Below are positions 30,243-39,102 of a DNA stretch of 64,000 nucleotides, in pieces (the first letter of the stretch is position 1; every line of letters starts with the position of its first letter). The notes beneath the pieces were generated by a model. It saw only the letters and a list, made by a program, of their open reading frames with translations, did no database searches and had not been told where the DNA came from. Both the position numbers and the translations under genes were made by a program. The stretch is from Falsochrobactrum shanghaiense (GTDB taxonomy: Bacteria; Pseudomonadota; Alphaproteobacteria; Rhizobiales; Rhizobiaceae): the NCBI RefSeq assembly GCF_003149535.1, contig NZ_QGDB01000005.1, positions 299,052 through 363,051 of the forward strand, written 5' to 3'.

Positions 30243-31056
30243 AACCGAAATGGGACTGGTGGTTGTCGGTGCCAGCGGCCGCATGGGACAGGCCCTCATC
30301 CGCACCATTCATGGGATGGCGGGTGTTGCGCTTGCAGGCGCCATAGAACGCCCGGATTCTCCTTATCTGGGCAAGGATGCGGGCGAAATTGCCGGTCTTG
30401 GCAATCTCGGCATTTCCATCACCGACGATCCCCTGCCCGTTTTCGCAAAGGCGCAAGGCGTGCTTGATTTCACCAGCCCCGCAGCCTCGGTCGGCTACGC
30501 CGCATTGGCGGCGCAGGCGCGCATCGTGCATGTGATCGGCACCACGGGCTGCTCCCCTCAAGACGACGAGAAAATCCGCGCCGCCGCCCGCCATGCTACA
30601 ATCGTCAAATCGGGCAATATGAGCCTTGGCGTCAATCTTTTGTCCGTTCTGGTGCAAAAGGCAGCGCAAGCACTCGATCCGGAAGATTTCGACATCGAGA
30701 TTCTTGAGATGCATCACAGGCACAAGGTCGATGCACCTTCAGGCACTGCACTCCTGCTGGGCGAAGCGGCAGCAAAAGGCCGCGCAATCAGCCTGGCTGA
30801 CAAAAGCGTGCGCGTGCGCGACGGCTATACCGGCCCGCGCGAAGAAGCGACGATCGGCTTTGCAACATTGCGCGGTGGCTCGGTCGTCGGCGATCATTCC
30901 GTCATTCTCGCCGGCCCCGGCGAGCGCATCACCCTTTCACACAATGCCGAAGACCGCACCATCTTCGCGCGCGGCGCGGTAAAAGCGGCCCTTTGGGCCC
31001 ATGGAAGGAAACCCGGTCTTTATTCCATGCTCGATGTTCTCGGGCTTAACGACTGA
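30232..31056 (+). CDS. dapB: 4-Hydroxy-tetrahydrodipicolinate reductase
   Basis: This 274-aa enzyme makes tetrahydrodipicolinate, the substrate of DapD. It has the NAD(P) loop [13 protein letters not shown] and the catalytic motif [23 protein letters not shown] 30232 has GGAAAA upstream and lies inside the end of the ABC gene; the frame extends farther back but into that gene. Confidence 0.97.
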   Translation: MANETEMGLVVVGASGRMGQALIRTIHGMAGVALAGAIERPDSPYLGKDAGEIAGLGNLGISITDDPLPVFAKAQGVLDFTSPAASVGYAALAAQARIVHVIGTTGCSPQDDEKIRAAARHATIVKSGNMSLGVNLLSVLVQKAAQALDPEDFDIEILEMHHRHKVDAPSGTALLLGEAAAKGRAISLADKSVRVRDGYTGPREEATIGFATLRGGSVVGDHSVILAGPGERITLSHNAEDRTIFARGAVKAALWAHGRKPGLYSMLDVLGLND

Positions 31057-31081
31057 TTCTCACCACTATGGAGCATTGAGC

Positions 31082-31702
31082 ATGTCCCGTACCCTCGTCC
31101 TGGTCCGTCACGGCCAAAGCGAATGGAACCTGAAGAACCTCTTTACCGGCTGGCGTGATCCGGGCCTCACCGAACAGGGCCATGCGGAAGCGAAAGCTGC
31201 CGGGCAGCGCCTCAAGGCCGCTGGCCTCACATTCGACATCGCCTTTACCTCCGTGCTTTCGCGGGCTCAGGTGACATGCGAGCATATTCTTGAGCAACTG
31301 GGCCAGTCCGGCCTTGAAACCATCCGCGATCAGGCGCTCAATGAGCGCGATTATGGTGATCTTTCGGGTCTCAACAAGGATGATGCCCGCGCGAAATGGG
31401 GCGAGGAACAAGTCCATATCTGGCGCCGCTCCTACGATGTGCCTCCACCGGGCGGCGAAAGCCTCAAAGACACCGGCGCGCGCGTGTGGCCCTATTATCT
31501 CCATACGATACAGCCGCATGTGCTGCGTGGCGAGACGGTGCTTGTCGCAGCCCATGGCAACTCGCTTCGCGCTCTCATCATGGCGCTTGACGGCCTGACG
31601 CCTGAAGAGATTCTCAAGCAGGAACTCAATACCGGCGTTCCGGTCATCTACAAGCTCAACGCTGATTCGACCATCGCCTCCAAGGAAGTCCTTTCAGCCT
31701 GA
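31082..31702 (+). CDS. gpmA: 2,3-Bisphosphoglycerate-dependent phosphoglycerate mutase
   Basis: This 206-aa dPGM of the short alphaproteobacterial type has the catalytic phospho-His in [10 protein letters not shown], substrate residues in [10 protein letters not shown] and the second His in [11 protein letters not shown]. It lies 25 bases after dapB with ATG 31082. Confidence 0.96.
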   Translation: MSRTLVLVRHGQSEWNLKNLFTGWRDPGLTEQGHAEAKAAGQRLKAAGLTFDIAFTSVLSRAQVTCEHILEQLGQSGLETIRDQALNERDYGDLSGLNKDDARAKWGEEQVHIWRRSYDVPPPGGESLKDTGARVWPYYLHTIQPHVLRGETVLVAAHGNSLRALIMALDGLTPEEILKQELNTGVPVIYKLNADSTIASKEVLSA

Positions 31703-31708
31703 TTTTTT

Positions 31709-31742
31709 CGGGTGCGGACACCGTTTGGCGTCGCCGCACCCG
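31709..31742 (+). terminator. Probable terminator after gpmA
   Basis: CGGGTGCGG/CCGCACCCG form a 9-bp G+C-rich stem with a 16-nt loop that can partly pair internally. Only a weak T tract (GCTTTGC) follows, so efficiency is uncertain. Confidence 0.6.
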
Positions 31743-31812
31743 GCTTTGCTGCGCCTCGTTTTTCTTTCGGTCTGTGAACTGATAAAAAAGCTGGCGAAAC
31801 ACGAAATGACGA

Positions 31813-31841
31813 TTGACAGAGACCGGCGGACCCCTTAGATG
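31813..31841 (+). promoter_or_regulatory. Promoter of the tRNA-Leu gene
   Basis: A perfect TTGACA (31813-31818), a 17-base spacer and TAGATG (31836-31841) lie just upstream of the tRNA. This is one of the best -35/-10 pairs in the window and fits a stable-RNA gene. Confidence 0.8.
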
Positions 31842-31851
31842 GGTCCTCGTC

Positions 31852-31938
31852 GCCCAGATGGCGGAATTGGTAGACGCACCAGCTTCAGGTGCTGGCGCTC
31901 GCAAGGGCGTGGAGGTTCGAGTCCTCTTCTGGGCACCA
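31852..31938 (+). tRNA. tRNA-Leu (anticodon CAG)
   Basis: The 87-base cloverleaf has acceptor arms GCCCAGA/TCTGGGC, a D-arm with GGTAGAC, and anticodon stem CCAGC/GCTGG around loop TTCAGGT (anticodon CAG at 31886-31888). A long variable arm typical of class II leucine tRNAs, the T-arm GGTTCGAGTCC and an encoded CCA complete it. It reads CUG, a frequent leucine codon in this genome. Confidence 0.97.
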
Positions 31939-32073
31939 TTTCCCTTCTAAGTCACTACCAAGACTTAGGTTTCCATAAAATACGATAAGATAGGAACGAT
32001 CAGCCGATGCGGCTTGAATCGATCTTATATGCGTGGCCCGCCAGGCCACGCCGGGGCATTCCAGCAATTCTAT

Positions 32074-33177
32074 TCAGACAGGGACCGCTCTGGTAGAAAC
32101 CTCCGCTTGTGTCTTCATGCTGTTGACCGGCAAGCGTTGTCCCGTATCGGCGCAGAAGAAATGCAGCTTGTCGGGATTGATTGCCAGATACATGCGCTCA
32201 CTGATTGGAACATGCGGCGCAAAGGCAACGGTAAGTCGCAGCTCTCCCACCATTCCGTGCACGAGCCGTTGTGCGCCCAGTTCCTCGACGTGATCGAGAT
32301 GAAAATCCATTGCATCGGCCTCATCCCCGGCCAGTTCTATATCTTCTGCGCGCATGCCCACCGTAACCGGCCCTGCTGGCGGCAGCGCTCCGGGCAGCTT
32401 GAGCATCATCTCGCCAAGATGCAGCCGGTTGCCGTCCACGTGGCCTGAAAGCAGGTTCATTGCCGGCGACCCTATGAAGGCTGCGACAAAAGCGGATGCT
32501 GGCGCATGATAGACCTCCAGCGGCGTCCCGATCTGCTCAATGCTCCCCTTGTTGAGAACGACCAGTCGCGTCGCCAATGTCATGGCTTCAAGCTGGTCAT
32601 GCGTCACATAAAGGGAAGTCGTGCCCAGCCGCCTTTGCAGCCGCTTGATTTCCCCGCGCATGGTCACGCGCAATTTGGCGTCGAGATTGGAGAGAGGCTC
32701 ATCGAAAAGAAAGACCGACGGCTTGCGCACAATCGCGCGCCCCATGGCCACGCGCTGACGCTGGCCGCCGGAAAGCGCCTTCGGTTTGCGGTCAAGGAAG
32801 GGTTCGATTTCAAGCATCCGCGCTGCCTCGGCAACACGCTGTTCGATTTCGGCTTTTGGCGTTTTACGGTTTCTCAGCCCATACGCCATATTGTTGTAAA
32901 CGCTCATATGCGGATAGAGCGCATAATTCTGGAAAACCATGGCTATATCCCGGTCCGCCGGTTCGACCTCGTTGACCAACCGCTCCCCGATACGCACCTC
33001 GCCCGACGAAATATCCTCCAGCCCGGCAATCATGCGCAGAAGCGTGGATTTACCGCAGCCGGACGGGCCGACAAGCACGATGAACTCGCCAGCGCGAATA
33101 TCGAGGGAAACGCCTTTCACCGCCTCGACCCCGCCCGCATAGATCTTTCTGATGTCCTTCAGAACGATACCGGCCAT
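32074..33177 (-). CDS. Sugar ABC transporter ATPase (UgpC/MalK family)
   Basis: This 367-aa protein has Walker [11 protein letters not shown]-loop [10 protein letters not shown], signature [15 protein letters not shown] and Walker [15 protein letters not shown]-terminal TOBE/regulatory domain follows about residue 235. ATG 33177 with GGAGAAAAC upstream is chosen over the open frame to 33312. It is the last gene of the sugar operon, 64 bases after the kinase. Confidence 0.93.
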   Translation of the reverse strand: MAGIVLKDIRKIYAGGVEAVKGVSLDIRAGEFIVLVGPSGCGKSTLLRMIAGLEDISSGEVRIGERLVNEVEPADRDIAMVFQNYALYPHMSVYNNMAYGLRNRKTPKAEIEQRVAEAARMLEIEPFLDRKPKALSGGQRQRVAMGRAIVRKPSVFLFDEPLSNLDAKLRVTMRGEIKRLQRRLGTTSLYVTHDQLEAMTLATRLVVLNKGSIEQIGTPLEVYHAPASAFVAAFIGSPAMNLLSGHVDGNRLHLGEMMLKLPGALPPAGPVTVGMRAEDIELAGDEADAMDFHLDHVEELGAQRLVHGMVGELRLTVAFAPHVPISERMYLAINPDKLHFFCADTGQRLPVNSMKTQAEVSTRAVPV

Positions 33178-33241
33178 GTTTTCTCCATTCCTGCCCGCGG
33201 CTGCTGCGCGGGCATATTTTCTGATCGTTTCAAAAGCGAAA

Positions 33242-34081
33242 TCACGGGGTTTCCAAAGCTTCTTCGACCGGCTTTCTGTCGCGCTCATCAAGCCATCGGG
33301 CGGTGGCGTCACTTGCAGTTCCTGCCGCCTCGCTCATCGTCAGTCCGCGCAGAATTGCCGAAATCAGATTGGCCGAAAAATGATCCCCCGCCCCAATCGT
33401 GCTTCTGACTGCGACGCGTTTTGCAGGCTGCACCGGATGAATCTGCTGCCCGTCGAAAACAGTAATCGGATTGGGACCATCCGTTATGACAAGATGCCTC
33501 AATCTTGGCCCGCACAGCGTGCGGCTTCTGTTCCACAATGTTTGCATATCCAGCCCTGCCAAATCTCCTCTGGACCCGATCATGAGATCGGCTGGCCGAA
33601 ATACTGCTGAGTCGGATAGAGGAAATTGTGAAGCGACCAACGGAATGGCGTCGAACGCCGCATGAATTGCCGCATCGGGATTGAAGCAATTGATATAGGC
33701 CGCTTGCGCGTGAACCTCCCCGCGCAGCGTGAACGGCCTCGCAGGCGCATTACGCGGCGTCAGAATCGTGCGTTCACCCGTAGGCTCAAGCAGTATCTCG
33801 GTTAGCTGGGTTTTGCTGTCACGCCACATGACATGCGTCAGGTCGAAGCCGCGTTCAGCCAGTTGTTTCCATGCGGATTGGCCCAATTCATCGTCGCCCA
33901 GCGAACCGACCAGCGCAACGTCATGTCCCAGCGCCAGCAATTGCGATCCCGTAAAAAAGCCGCCGCCACCCAGACGGATGGCCCGCTCTCCCCATGGAAT
34001 GCGCGCCCCTGCCACAAGCGGGCGGTCGATCTGCCAGATACGATCATGATTGAGATGAGCGACGACAAGAATGCGCGACAT
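33242..34081 (-). CDS. PfkB-family carbohydrate kinase
   Basis: This 279-aa ribokinase-like enzyme has an N-terminal [18 protein letters not shown] motif (sugar-binding and PfkB signature 1) and the catalytic [15 protein letters not shown] (signature 2, Asp base). Placed inside an ABC importer operon, it likely phosphorylates the imported sugar or nucleoside; the identity is unknown. It starts directly after the upstream permease stop. Confidence 0.88.
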   Translation of the reverse strand: MSRILVVAHLNHDRIWQIDRPLVAGARIPWGERAIRLGGGGFFTGSQLLALGHDVALVGSLGDDELGQSAWKQLAERGFDLTHVMWRDSKTQLTEILLEPTGERTILTPRNAPARPFTLRGEVHAQAAYINCFNPDAAIHAAFDAIPLVASQFPLSDSAVFRPADLMIGSRGDLAGLDMQTLWNRSRTLCGPRLRHLVITDGPNPITVFDGQQIHPVQPAKRVAVRSTIGAGDHFSANLISAILRGLTMSEAAGTASDATARWLDERDRKPVEEALETP

Positions 34082-34927
34082 TTACTTCTCCACTGTACCG
34101 GCAGAAAACGCTTCCACGATATATCGCTGCGCCAGCAGGAACATCGCCAGAACCGGCAATATGGAAAGAAGGCTCGTCGCCATAAGCGGTCCCCACGGCG
34201 TTTGGGCGCCATCTATATCGGCGAACATGGCAATGCCCGTCGTCAATGTCTTGCGTCCGGTGTCTTCAAGAACAAGTTGCCCCCACAGATAGATATTCCA
34301 CGCTCCCATGAAGGAGATTACCGAAAGGGCCGCTATGGCAGGCAGCACATTTGGAATGGCAATATCCGTGAACTGTTTCCACATGCCGCAACCGTCGATG
34401 CGTGCTGCTTCAAACATTTCGCCCGGCAGGGAAAGAAACGATTGCCTGAAATAGAAGACATAGAAGCCGATATAGGGAATAGATGGGATGATCATGGCCG
34501 AATAAGTATCGAACGCCTGAATCTTCACGACCCCGATATAGGTAGGAATGATTGCCAGAACGGTCGGAAATGACATTGTCGCGATCACGACCCAAAAGAA
34601 GAACTGCTTGCCGCGAAACTCCATCCGCGCGAATGCGTAACCGGCGGGCAGGCTGATAACGAGCTTGCCCAATGTGATTGCAGTCGAGGTAAGCACCGAA
34701 TTGAACAGCCACCACCAGATCGGATAACGCTCCGCCGCGCTCTGGAAGTTTGAAAACGTGAATTCTTCCGGCCACAGCCGCAGGGCCTTCTGCACGATCA
34801 AATCATTAGGCGTAAATGCCGATGTCAGCATCCACAGCAGTGGAAACAGCGTGATCAGCGACAGCGCGATAAGCAGAAAATGAAGAGTACCGCGCTGCAG
34901 GGCGATGCTGAAGGATTGCTTGCTCAT
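34082..34927 (-). CDS. Sugar ABC transporter permease, MalG/UgpE type
   Basis: This 281-aa inner-membrane protein has six helices and the EAA loop EAARIDGCGMWKQFTDIAIP that docks the ATPase. ATG 34927 overlaps the preceding permease stop by 4 bases (ATGA) and starts MSKQSFSIALQRG. The open frame to 35053 lies within the upstream gene and is not used. Confidence 0.93.
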   Translation of the reverse strand: MSKQSFSIALQRGTLHFLLIALSLITLFPLLWMLTSAFTPNDLIVQKALRLWPEEFTFSNFQSAAERYPIWWWLFNSVLTSTAITLGKLVISLPAGYAFARMEFRGKQFFFWVVIATMSFPTVLAIIPTYIGVVKIQAFDTYSAMIIPSIPYIGFYVFYFRQSFLSLPGEMFEAARIDGCGMWKQFTDIAIPNVLPAIAALSVISFMGAWNIYLWGQLVLEDTGRKTLTTGIAMFADIDGAQTPWGPLMATSLLSILPVLAMFLLAQRYIVEAFSAGTVEK

Positions 34928-35811
34928 TGGTAATGAACCCGCTTTTCGCCAAACCGGAACTGAGCCCATGTTATCGCCAGCACGACGACGATAATGACCA
35001 TGGCCACCGCGCTGGCCCGCCCAAACTGGAAGAATTGCAGTCCCTGCTGCCACAGGAAATAAAGCAGGTTGGAACTTCGGCCCGCAGGACCGCCATGTGT
35101 GAGCACATCGACGACGCCGACAATATCATCGAGCACGGAGAAAATCGTGGTGACGGAAATAAAGAAGGCTGTCGGGGTAATCAGTGGCAGCTCGATGGTG
35201 AAGAAGCGCCGCCATGCCCCGGCGCCGTCGAGCCGCGAGGCCTCGCGCAGCGATGATGGCACATTGGCCAGCGCCGCAATCCATAGCAGCATGTTCAGGC
35301 CAAAGCTTTTCCAGAAAGTGACCAGACAAACGCACAGCAGCGCCAGGTCCGGGTCCATATGCCAGAGCGAGGTGGGCATGCCGAACCAGGCAAGCACCTC
35401 GTTAAACAGTCCATTGACGGGATTGAGCAGCCATGACCAGGCCACCCCGGCCACCGAATAGGCAAGAATGGTTGGAAGGAACAATGCGCCGCGATAAAAC
35501 CGTTCGAGCCGGGAACCGCGCACGGCATGGATCATAACCGCCAGAACCAGCGGCAATATGATCTGGGCCGGAACGAGAATGATGCAGTAAAGCAGCGTGT
35601 TCCATGCCGATAGCCGGAAATCGGCATCGGAAAGAATATCTCTGTAATTATCCAGACCGACGAAACGCACATCTGTCGACAGGAGATTCCAGTCCACTAC
35701 CGAAAGCGCGAATGACGCGACGATCGGGCCGTAGAGGAATATGACGACGGAAAGAACGGCTGGCCCCACAAACAACCATGGGGCCAGTTTCGCAAATAAT
35801 GATCGGCGCAT
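34924..35811 (-). CDS. Sugar ABC transporter permease, MalF/UgpA type
   Basis: This 295-aa permease has an N-terminal helix WLFVGPAVLSVVIFLYGPIV and EAA loop EASRLDGAGAWRRFFTIELP. It lies six bases after the binding-protein gene and forms the heterodimeric channel with the next permease. Confidence 0.93.
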   Translation of the reverse strand: MRRSLFAKLAPWLFVGPAVLSVVIFLYGPIVASFALSVVDWNLLSTDVRFVGLDNYRDILSDADFRLSAWNTLLYCIILVPAQIILPLVLAVMIHAVRGSRLERFYRGALFLPTILAYSVAGVAWSWLLNPVNGLFNEVLAWFGMPTSLWHMDPDLALLCVCLVTFWKSFGLNMLLWIAALANVPSSLREASRLDGAGAWRRFFTIELPLITPTAFFISVTTIFSVLDDIVGVVDVLTHGGPAGRSSNLLYFLWQQGLQFFQFGRASAVAMVIIVVVLAITWAQFRFGEKRVHYQ

Positions 35812-35817
35812 TTGTCC

Positions 35818-37068
35818 TCAGGCGTCCGCGAGGACCGATGCAAGTTCGTCATGCGCGGATTTCAGGCCCGACTTGATGTCGGTTTCCTTGGTCAGCATGC
35901 GCGAGACCCACTTGCGCCAGATATTCTGCCCTTCAAGGCCGCGCTTGCCCGGCCAGATGGTTTCGGCGGTCAGGCCGTCCTGCAACTGGCCTGCTGCCGG
36001 TTTCATGAAATCATTGATAAGCGGAATATCATGAACGGAAGTGTTGAGGTAGCCGACTTCCGACCAGATCTTCTGGCCTTCCGGCGAAGCGCAGAACTCG
36101 AGAAATGCCAGCGAAGCCTTGGCCTGCTCATCGTTGCGCGCATAGACCGCGAGGAAATTGCCGCCGCTGTTCATATTGCGATCCTGTCCGGGAATACCGG
36201 GGAAACGGGCGGTGATCGCCTTGGCGCTGCCATAGGGGAAGCTGACGGCGCGCGTGGAGCTGGTCGTGCAGATAGCCAGGGCGCCTGCTTCGAATGCCGC
36301 ATCCTGCTCCTTGCCACCGACCGGCGTCCACAATCCGTCATGAGCCGGCTGGCAATAAAGCTCCATGCCCTTCGCGGCTTCCTCGCTGTTCAGTGCGAGA
36401 TTGCCTTCAGGATCGATTATGTAGCCGCCCGCATTCTGGATGAAGGACTGGCTCGTCCATTCATTGTTGGAAAGCGCCAGCGCCGAGCGGTAGGTGGGAT
36501 GCTTGCCCTTGAGCTTTTCATCGAGCGTGCGGGCGGCGTTGTAAAGCCAGTCCGTATCGGGATAATCTGGCAGGTTCGGATCAAGCCCGGCCTCTTCCCA
36601 CAAAGCGCTGTTGATGAAGGTGATCGGCGTGGACATGGCCCATGGCAGACCGATGACGGCATTGTCGATCGTGACCAGCGGCATGAGCGAAGGCACGAAA
36701 TTTGCCATGATGGCCTGTGCCTTTGCCGCATCGATTTCATTGAGATCGCGCGCACCCAGCGTACGGCGGGCGAAATAGCCGAATTTCCAGCCCGTAACCA
36801 TAATTGCGGGCGGCTTGCCGGCAGCGGTTGCAGCCAGCGCCTTGGTGGTAGCGGTTTCGTAATCGCCATCAAAGCGATTGGTGACGGTCACGCCGGTCTT
36901 GAGGGCATTGAATGCATCGACAACTTTCTGAAACGGCTTGTCCGGCCCCCAGATGCTCGAAATTTCAATCTTTGCATCAGCGGAAAAAGCTGACGAAACA
37001 CCGAAGGCACTCGATGCGGCGACAGCAGCCGAGGCGGTCAGAAAACTGCGCCTGGAAATCTCAACCAT
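35818..37068 (-). CDS. Extracellular solute-binding protein (family 1), Tat-exported
   Basis: This 416-aa periplasmic receptor is the first gene of the sugar operon. Its leader has SRRSFLTASAAVAASSAF, a twin-arginine signal that is unusual but known for binding proteins of this group. ATG 37068 is preferred because AGGAG lies about eight bases upstream; for ATG 37074 the spacing would be only two. The ligand is unknown, though the importer class and kinase suggest a mono- or oligosaccharide or polyol. Confidence 0.92.
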   Translation of the reverse strand: MVEISRRSFLTASAAVAASSAFGVSSAFSADAKIEISSIWGPDKPFQKVVDAFNALKTGVTVTNRFDGDYETATTKALAATAAGKPPAIMVTGWKFGYFARRTLGARDLNEIDAAKAQAIMANFVPSLMPLVTIDNAVIGLPWAMSTPITFINSALWEEAGLDPNLPDYPDTDWLYNAARTLDEKLKGKHPTYRSALALSNNEWTSQSFIQNAGGYIIDPEGNLALNSEEAAKGMELYCQPAHDGLWTPVGGKEQDAAFEAGALAICTTSSTRAVSFPYGSAKAITARFPGIPGQDRNMNSGGNFLAVYARNDEQAKASLAFLEFCASPEGQKIWSEVGYLNTSVHDIPLINDFMKPAAGQLQDGLTAETIWPGKRGLEGQNIWRKWVSRMLTKETDIKSGLKSAHDELASVLADA

Positions 37069-37123
37069 GTCCATTTCTCCTATGTCCGAAATGAGCACAA
37101 ACTAGCGGCGCTCAATGACACGA

Positions 37124-37167
37124 GAATTGTCCGCTTTGACGGCTTCATGCTGAAATTGCCCGTTTGA
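37124..37167. promoter_or_regulatory. Direct-repeat candidate DeoR operator
   Basis: Two similar blocks, GAATTGTCCGCTTTGA (37124-37139) and GAAATTGCCCGTTTGA (37152-37167), start 28 bases apart between the binding-protein gene and the divergent regulator. A weaker third CGCTTTGTC follows at about 37183. Direct repeats at such spacing are common for DeoR-family regulators. Confidence 0.45.
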
Positions 37168-37236
37168 TGACCGTTTCGTGCGCGCTTTGTCGTAATATTG
37201 TGAGATAGCCCTGCTAGATCGCGACCGAACCCAATC

Positions 37237-38022
37237 ATGACAGGCCAGACAATGGTAACCAGACCCATGCGCCCAGCCGAACGGCAGGACCGCATCCGCG
37301 ATCATCTCATCAGATTTGGCGGTGCATCATGCGTGCAGCTGGCGGAAGTTTTTTCCGTCTCGGAAGAAACCATCCGCCGTGACCTTGCTGCTCTCGAAGA
37401 GAGAGGCCAGGCAATGCGCGTTCATGGCGGTGCGCGGGCTCTCACTGCAAAGGGCATGCCGCATATCGATCTGCGTGTCGGGGCCGAGCGCGAAGCGAAA
37501 GAGCACATCGCCCGGCTGGCCCACGGCTTGCTGCGACCCGGAATGTCGGTGTTTTTCTCCGGCGGTTCAACCGCCCTCGCCACCGCCTGGGAAGCCCGAC
37601 ACCACCCTCCCATCGTGGCGACCTCGGTGATGGTCGACATCATGATCGTGCTGGCGATGGGCGGGCAGACGGATCTTACGCTTTGCGGCGGGCAGTTCGA
37701 CCAGCAGGCGCGCGCCTCCTATGGTTTCGAAGCTATGGAGATTGTTTCCCGCCGCGTCTTCGATATAGCTTTCATGGGAGCCAGCGGGTTCGACATCACG
37801 CGCGGACTGCTGGGGCCTACCGATCATCACTTGCAAATGGCGCAGGTGGTGCGCCGCCAGTCACGGAAATTCGTCGTCCTCGCAAGTCATACCGCATTGC
37901 AACGCAGCGACCAGTTTTCCATTATGCCGATCTCAGGCATTGATCTTATTGTCACGGACCAGCCACCGCCCAGCGCAATCTATGCCATGCTTGAAACAAA
38001 CGGCGTGGAAATCCTTTATTGA
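37237..38022 (+). CDS. DeoR/GlpR-family transcriptional regulator
   Basis: This 261-aa regulator has an N-terminal winged helix (QDRIRDHLIRFG...VSEETIRRDLAALEERG, recognition helix SEETIRRDL) and a C-terminal sugar-phosphate-sensing DeoR domain with SGGSTALA and ASGFDITRGL. It is divergent from the sugar operon, so it most likely represses it in response to a phosphorylated sugar made by the PfkB kinase. Confidence 0.92.
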   Translation: MTGQTMVTRPMRPAERQDRIRDHLIRFGGASCVQLAEVFSVSEETIRRDLAALEERGQAMRVHGGARALTAKGMPHIDLRVGAEREAKEHIARLAHGLLRPGMSVFFSGGSTALATAWEARHHPPIVATSVMVDIMIVLAMGGQTDLTLCGGQFDQQARASYGFEAMEIVSRRVFDIAFMGASGFDITRGLLGPTDHHLQMAQVVRRQSRKFVVLASHTALQRSDQFSIMPISGIDLIVTDQPPPSAIYAMLETNGVEILY

Positions 38023-38109
38023 TGATCTTCCACATGCCACTATTCAAAAGATAGCGCGCATTGATTATATTCAGCAGATCATTCGACGATCATATGAGGC
38101 AGGCAACGG

Positions 38110-38979
38110 TTGCAGAAGAAAAAAGACATAAGTCCAATTTCCAGGAGAATCCTGACGGCTATCCGCAACCGGCCGGGCTTCCGGCCACCCCATGCCAATG
38201 TGATGGAAGGCGACATCGTTATCGCTTCCTATAACGTCCACAAATGCGTCGGCGTCGATAAGCGCTTCGACCCGCAGCGCACCGCCGACGTCATCAGTGA
38301 AATCGACGCGGACGTTATTGCCTTGCAGGAAGCGGACAAACGCTTCGGTCAAAGGTCCGGCTTGCTCGACCTCGGCCTGCTGGAACGCCGTCATGGTCTG
38401 GTGCCGGTCCCCATCACCGCAACGACACCCTATGGACATGGCTGGCATGGCAATGTGCTGCTGTTTCGCGAGGGCGTCGTGCGCAATGTCCGCCAGCTTG
38501 CCCTGCCCGGCATCGAGCCACGCGGCGCGCTGGTGGCCGATCTTCAGTTTCCATCCGGCCCTTTGCGCATCATTGCCGCACATCTGGGGCTGCTCAAGCG
38601 CTCGCGGGAGCAACAGGCCGAAAGCATTCTTTCCGTATTGCAGCAGTCCGACACCCTGCCGACGCTGCTGGTTGGCGATCTCAATGAATGGCGCGTGGGC
38701 AGATATTCATCACTGGCATCCCTCCTGCCGGTTTTCAATCATACCGCAACGGCGGTGCCCAGCTTCCCTTCGCGCTTCCCCGTGCTGGCGCTTGATCGTG
38801 TTCTGGGCATGCCGCACAATCTGGTCACGGGGATAGAGGTTCACAACACGCCGCTGGCGCGTCTGGCGTCCGACCATCTTCCGATCAAGGCCCATCTCGA
38901 TCTGAAAACGGCAGCCCGCCTTCTCGAAGAATTCAATCCTTCCCTGCTCAACAGCAATTCCACCGGCGTCGATCTTTAA
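38110..38979 (+). CDS. Endonuclease/exonuclease/phosphatase family protein
   Basis: This 289-aa DNase I-like fold protein has SYNVHKC, IALQEADKRFG (metal-binding Glu), LVGDLNEW (Asp/Asn) and SDHLPIKAHL (catalytic His). Substrates in the family range from DNA to phospholipids. TTG 38110 gives the full frame; an ATG at 38203 is the main alternative and starts just before the conserved core. It faces cls, and the two often sit together in rhizobia. The stop codon lies inside a RIME-like repeat. Confidence 0.85.
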   Translation: MQKKKDISPISRRILTAIRNRPGFRPPHANVMEGDIVIASYNVHKCVGVDKRFDPQRTADVISEIDADVIALQEADKRFGQRSGLLDLGLLERRHGLVPVPITATTPYGHGWHGNVLLFREGVVRNVRQLALPGIEPRGALVADLQFPSGPLRIIAAHLGLLKRSREQQAESILSVLQQSDTLPTLLVGDLNEWRVGRYSSLASLLPVFNHTATAVPSFPSRFPVLALDRVLGMPHNLVTGIEVHNTPLARLASDHLPIKAHLDLKTAARLLEEFNPSLLNSNSTGVDL

Positions 38980-39083
38980 AGCATGTCGCCCGAAAGTGGG
39001 AACCGGTTTCGGGATAACGACATGCGTTAAAACAAAAACTTAAAGCGTGAGGAGCGAATCTGAAAGATCGCGACACGCTTTAG
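38977..39083 (+). repeat. RIME-like palindromic repeat, long form (copy 3)
   Basis: This two-module element is nearly identical to copy 1 (2577-2683). Its first bases TAA serve as the stop codon of the endonuclease-family gene. It sits between the convergent endonuclease-family and cls genes. Confidence 0.88.
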
Positions 39084-39102
39084 GCCAGTTTTATGCTGAC
39101 GA

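Noticed and set aside
31852..38022. Genomic island with attL/attR at tRNA-Leu
   Set aside because: I saw no integrase and no second copy of the tRNA 3' end in the window, so this stays only a possibility.
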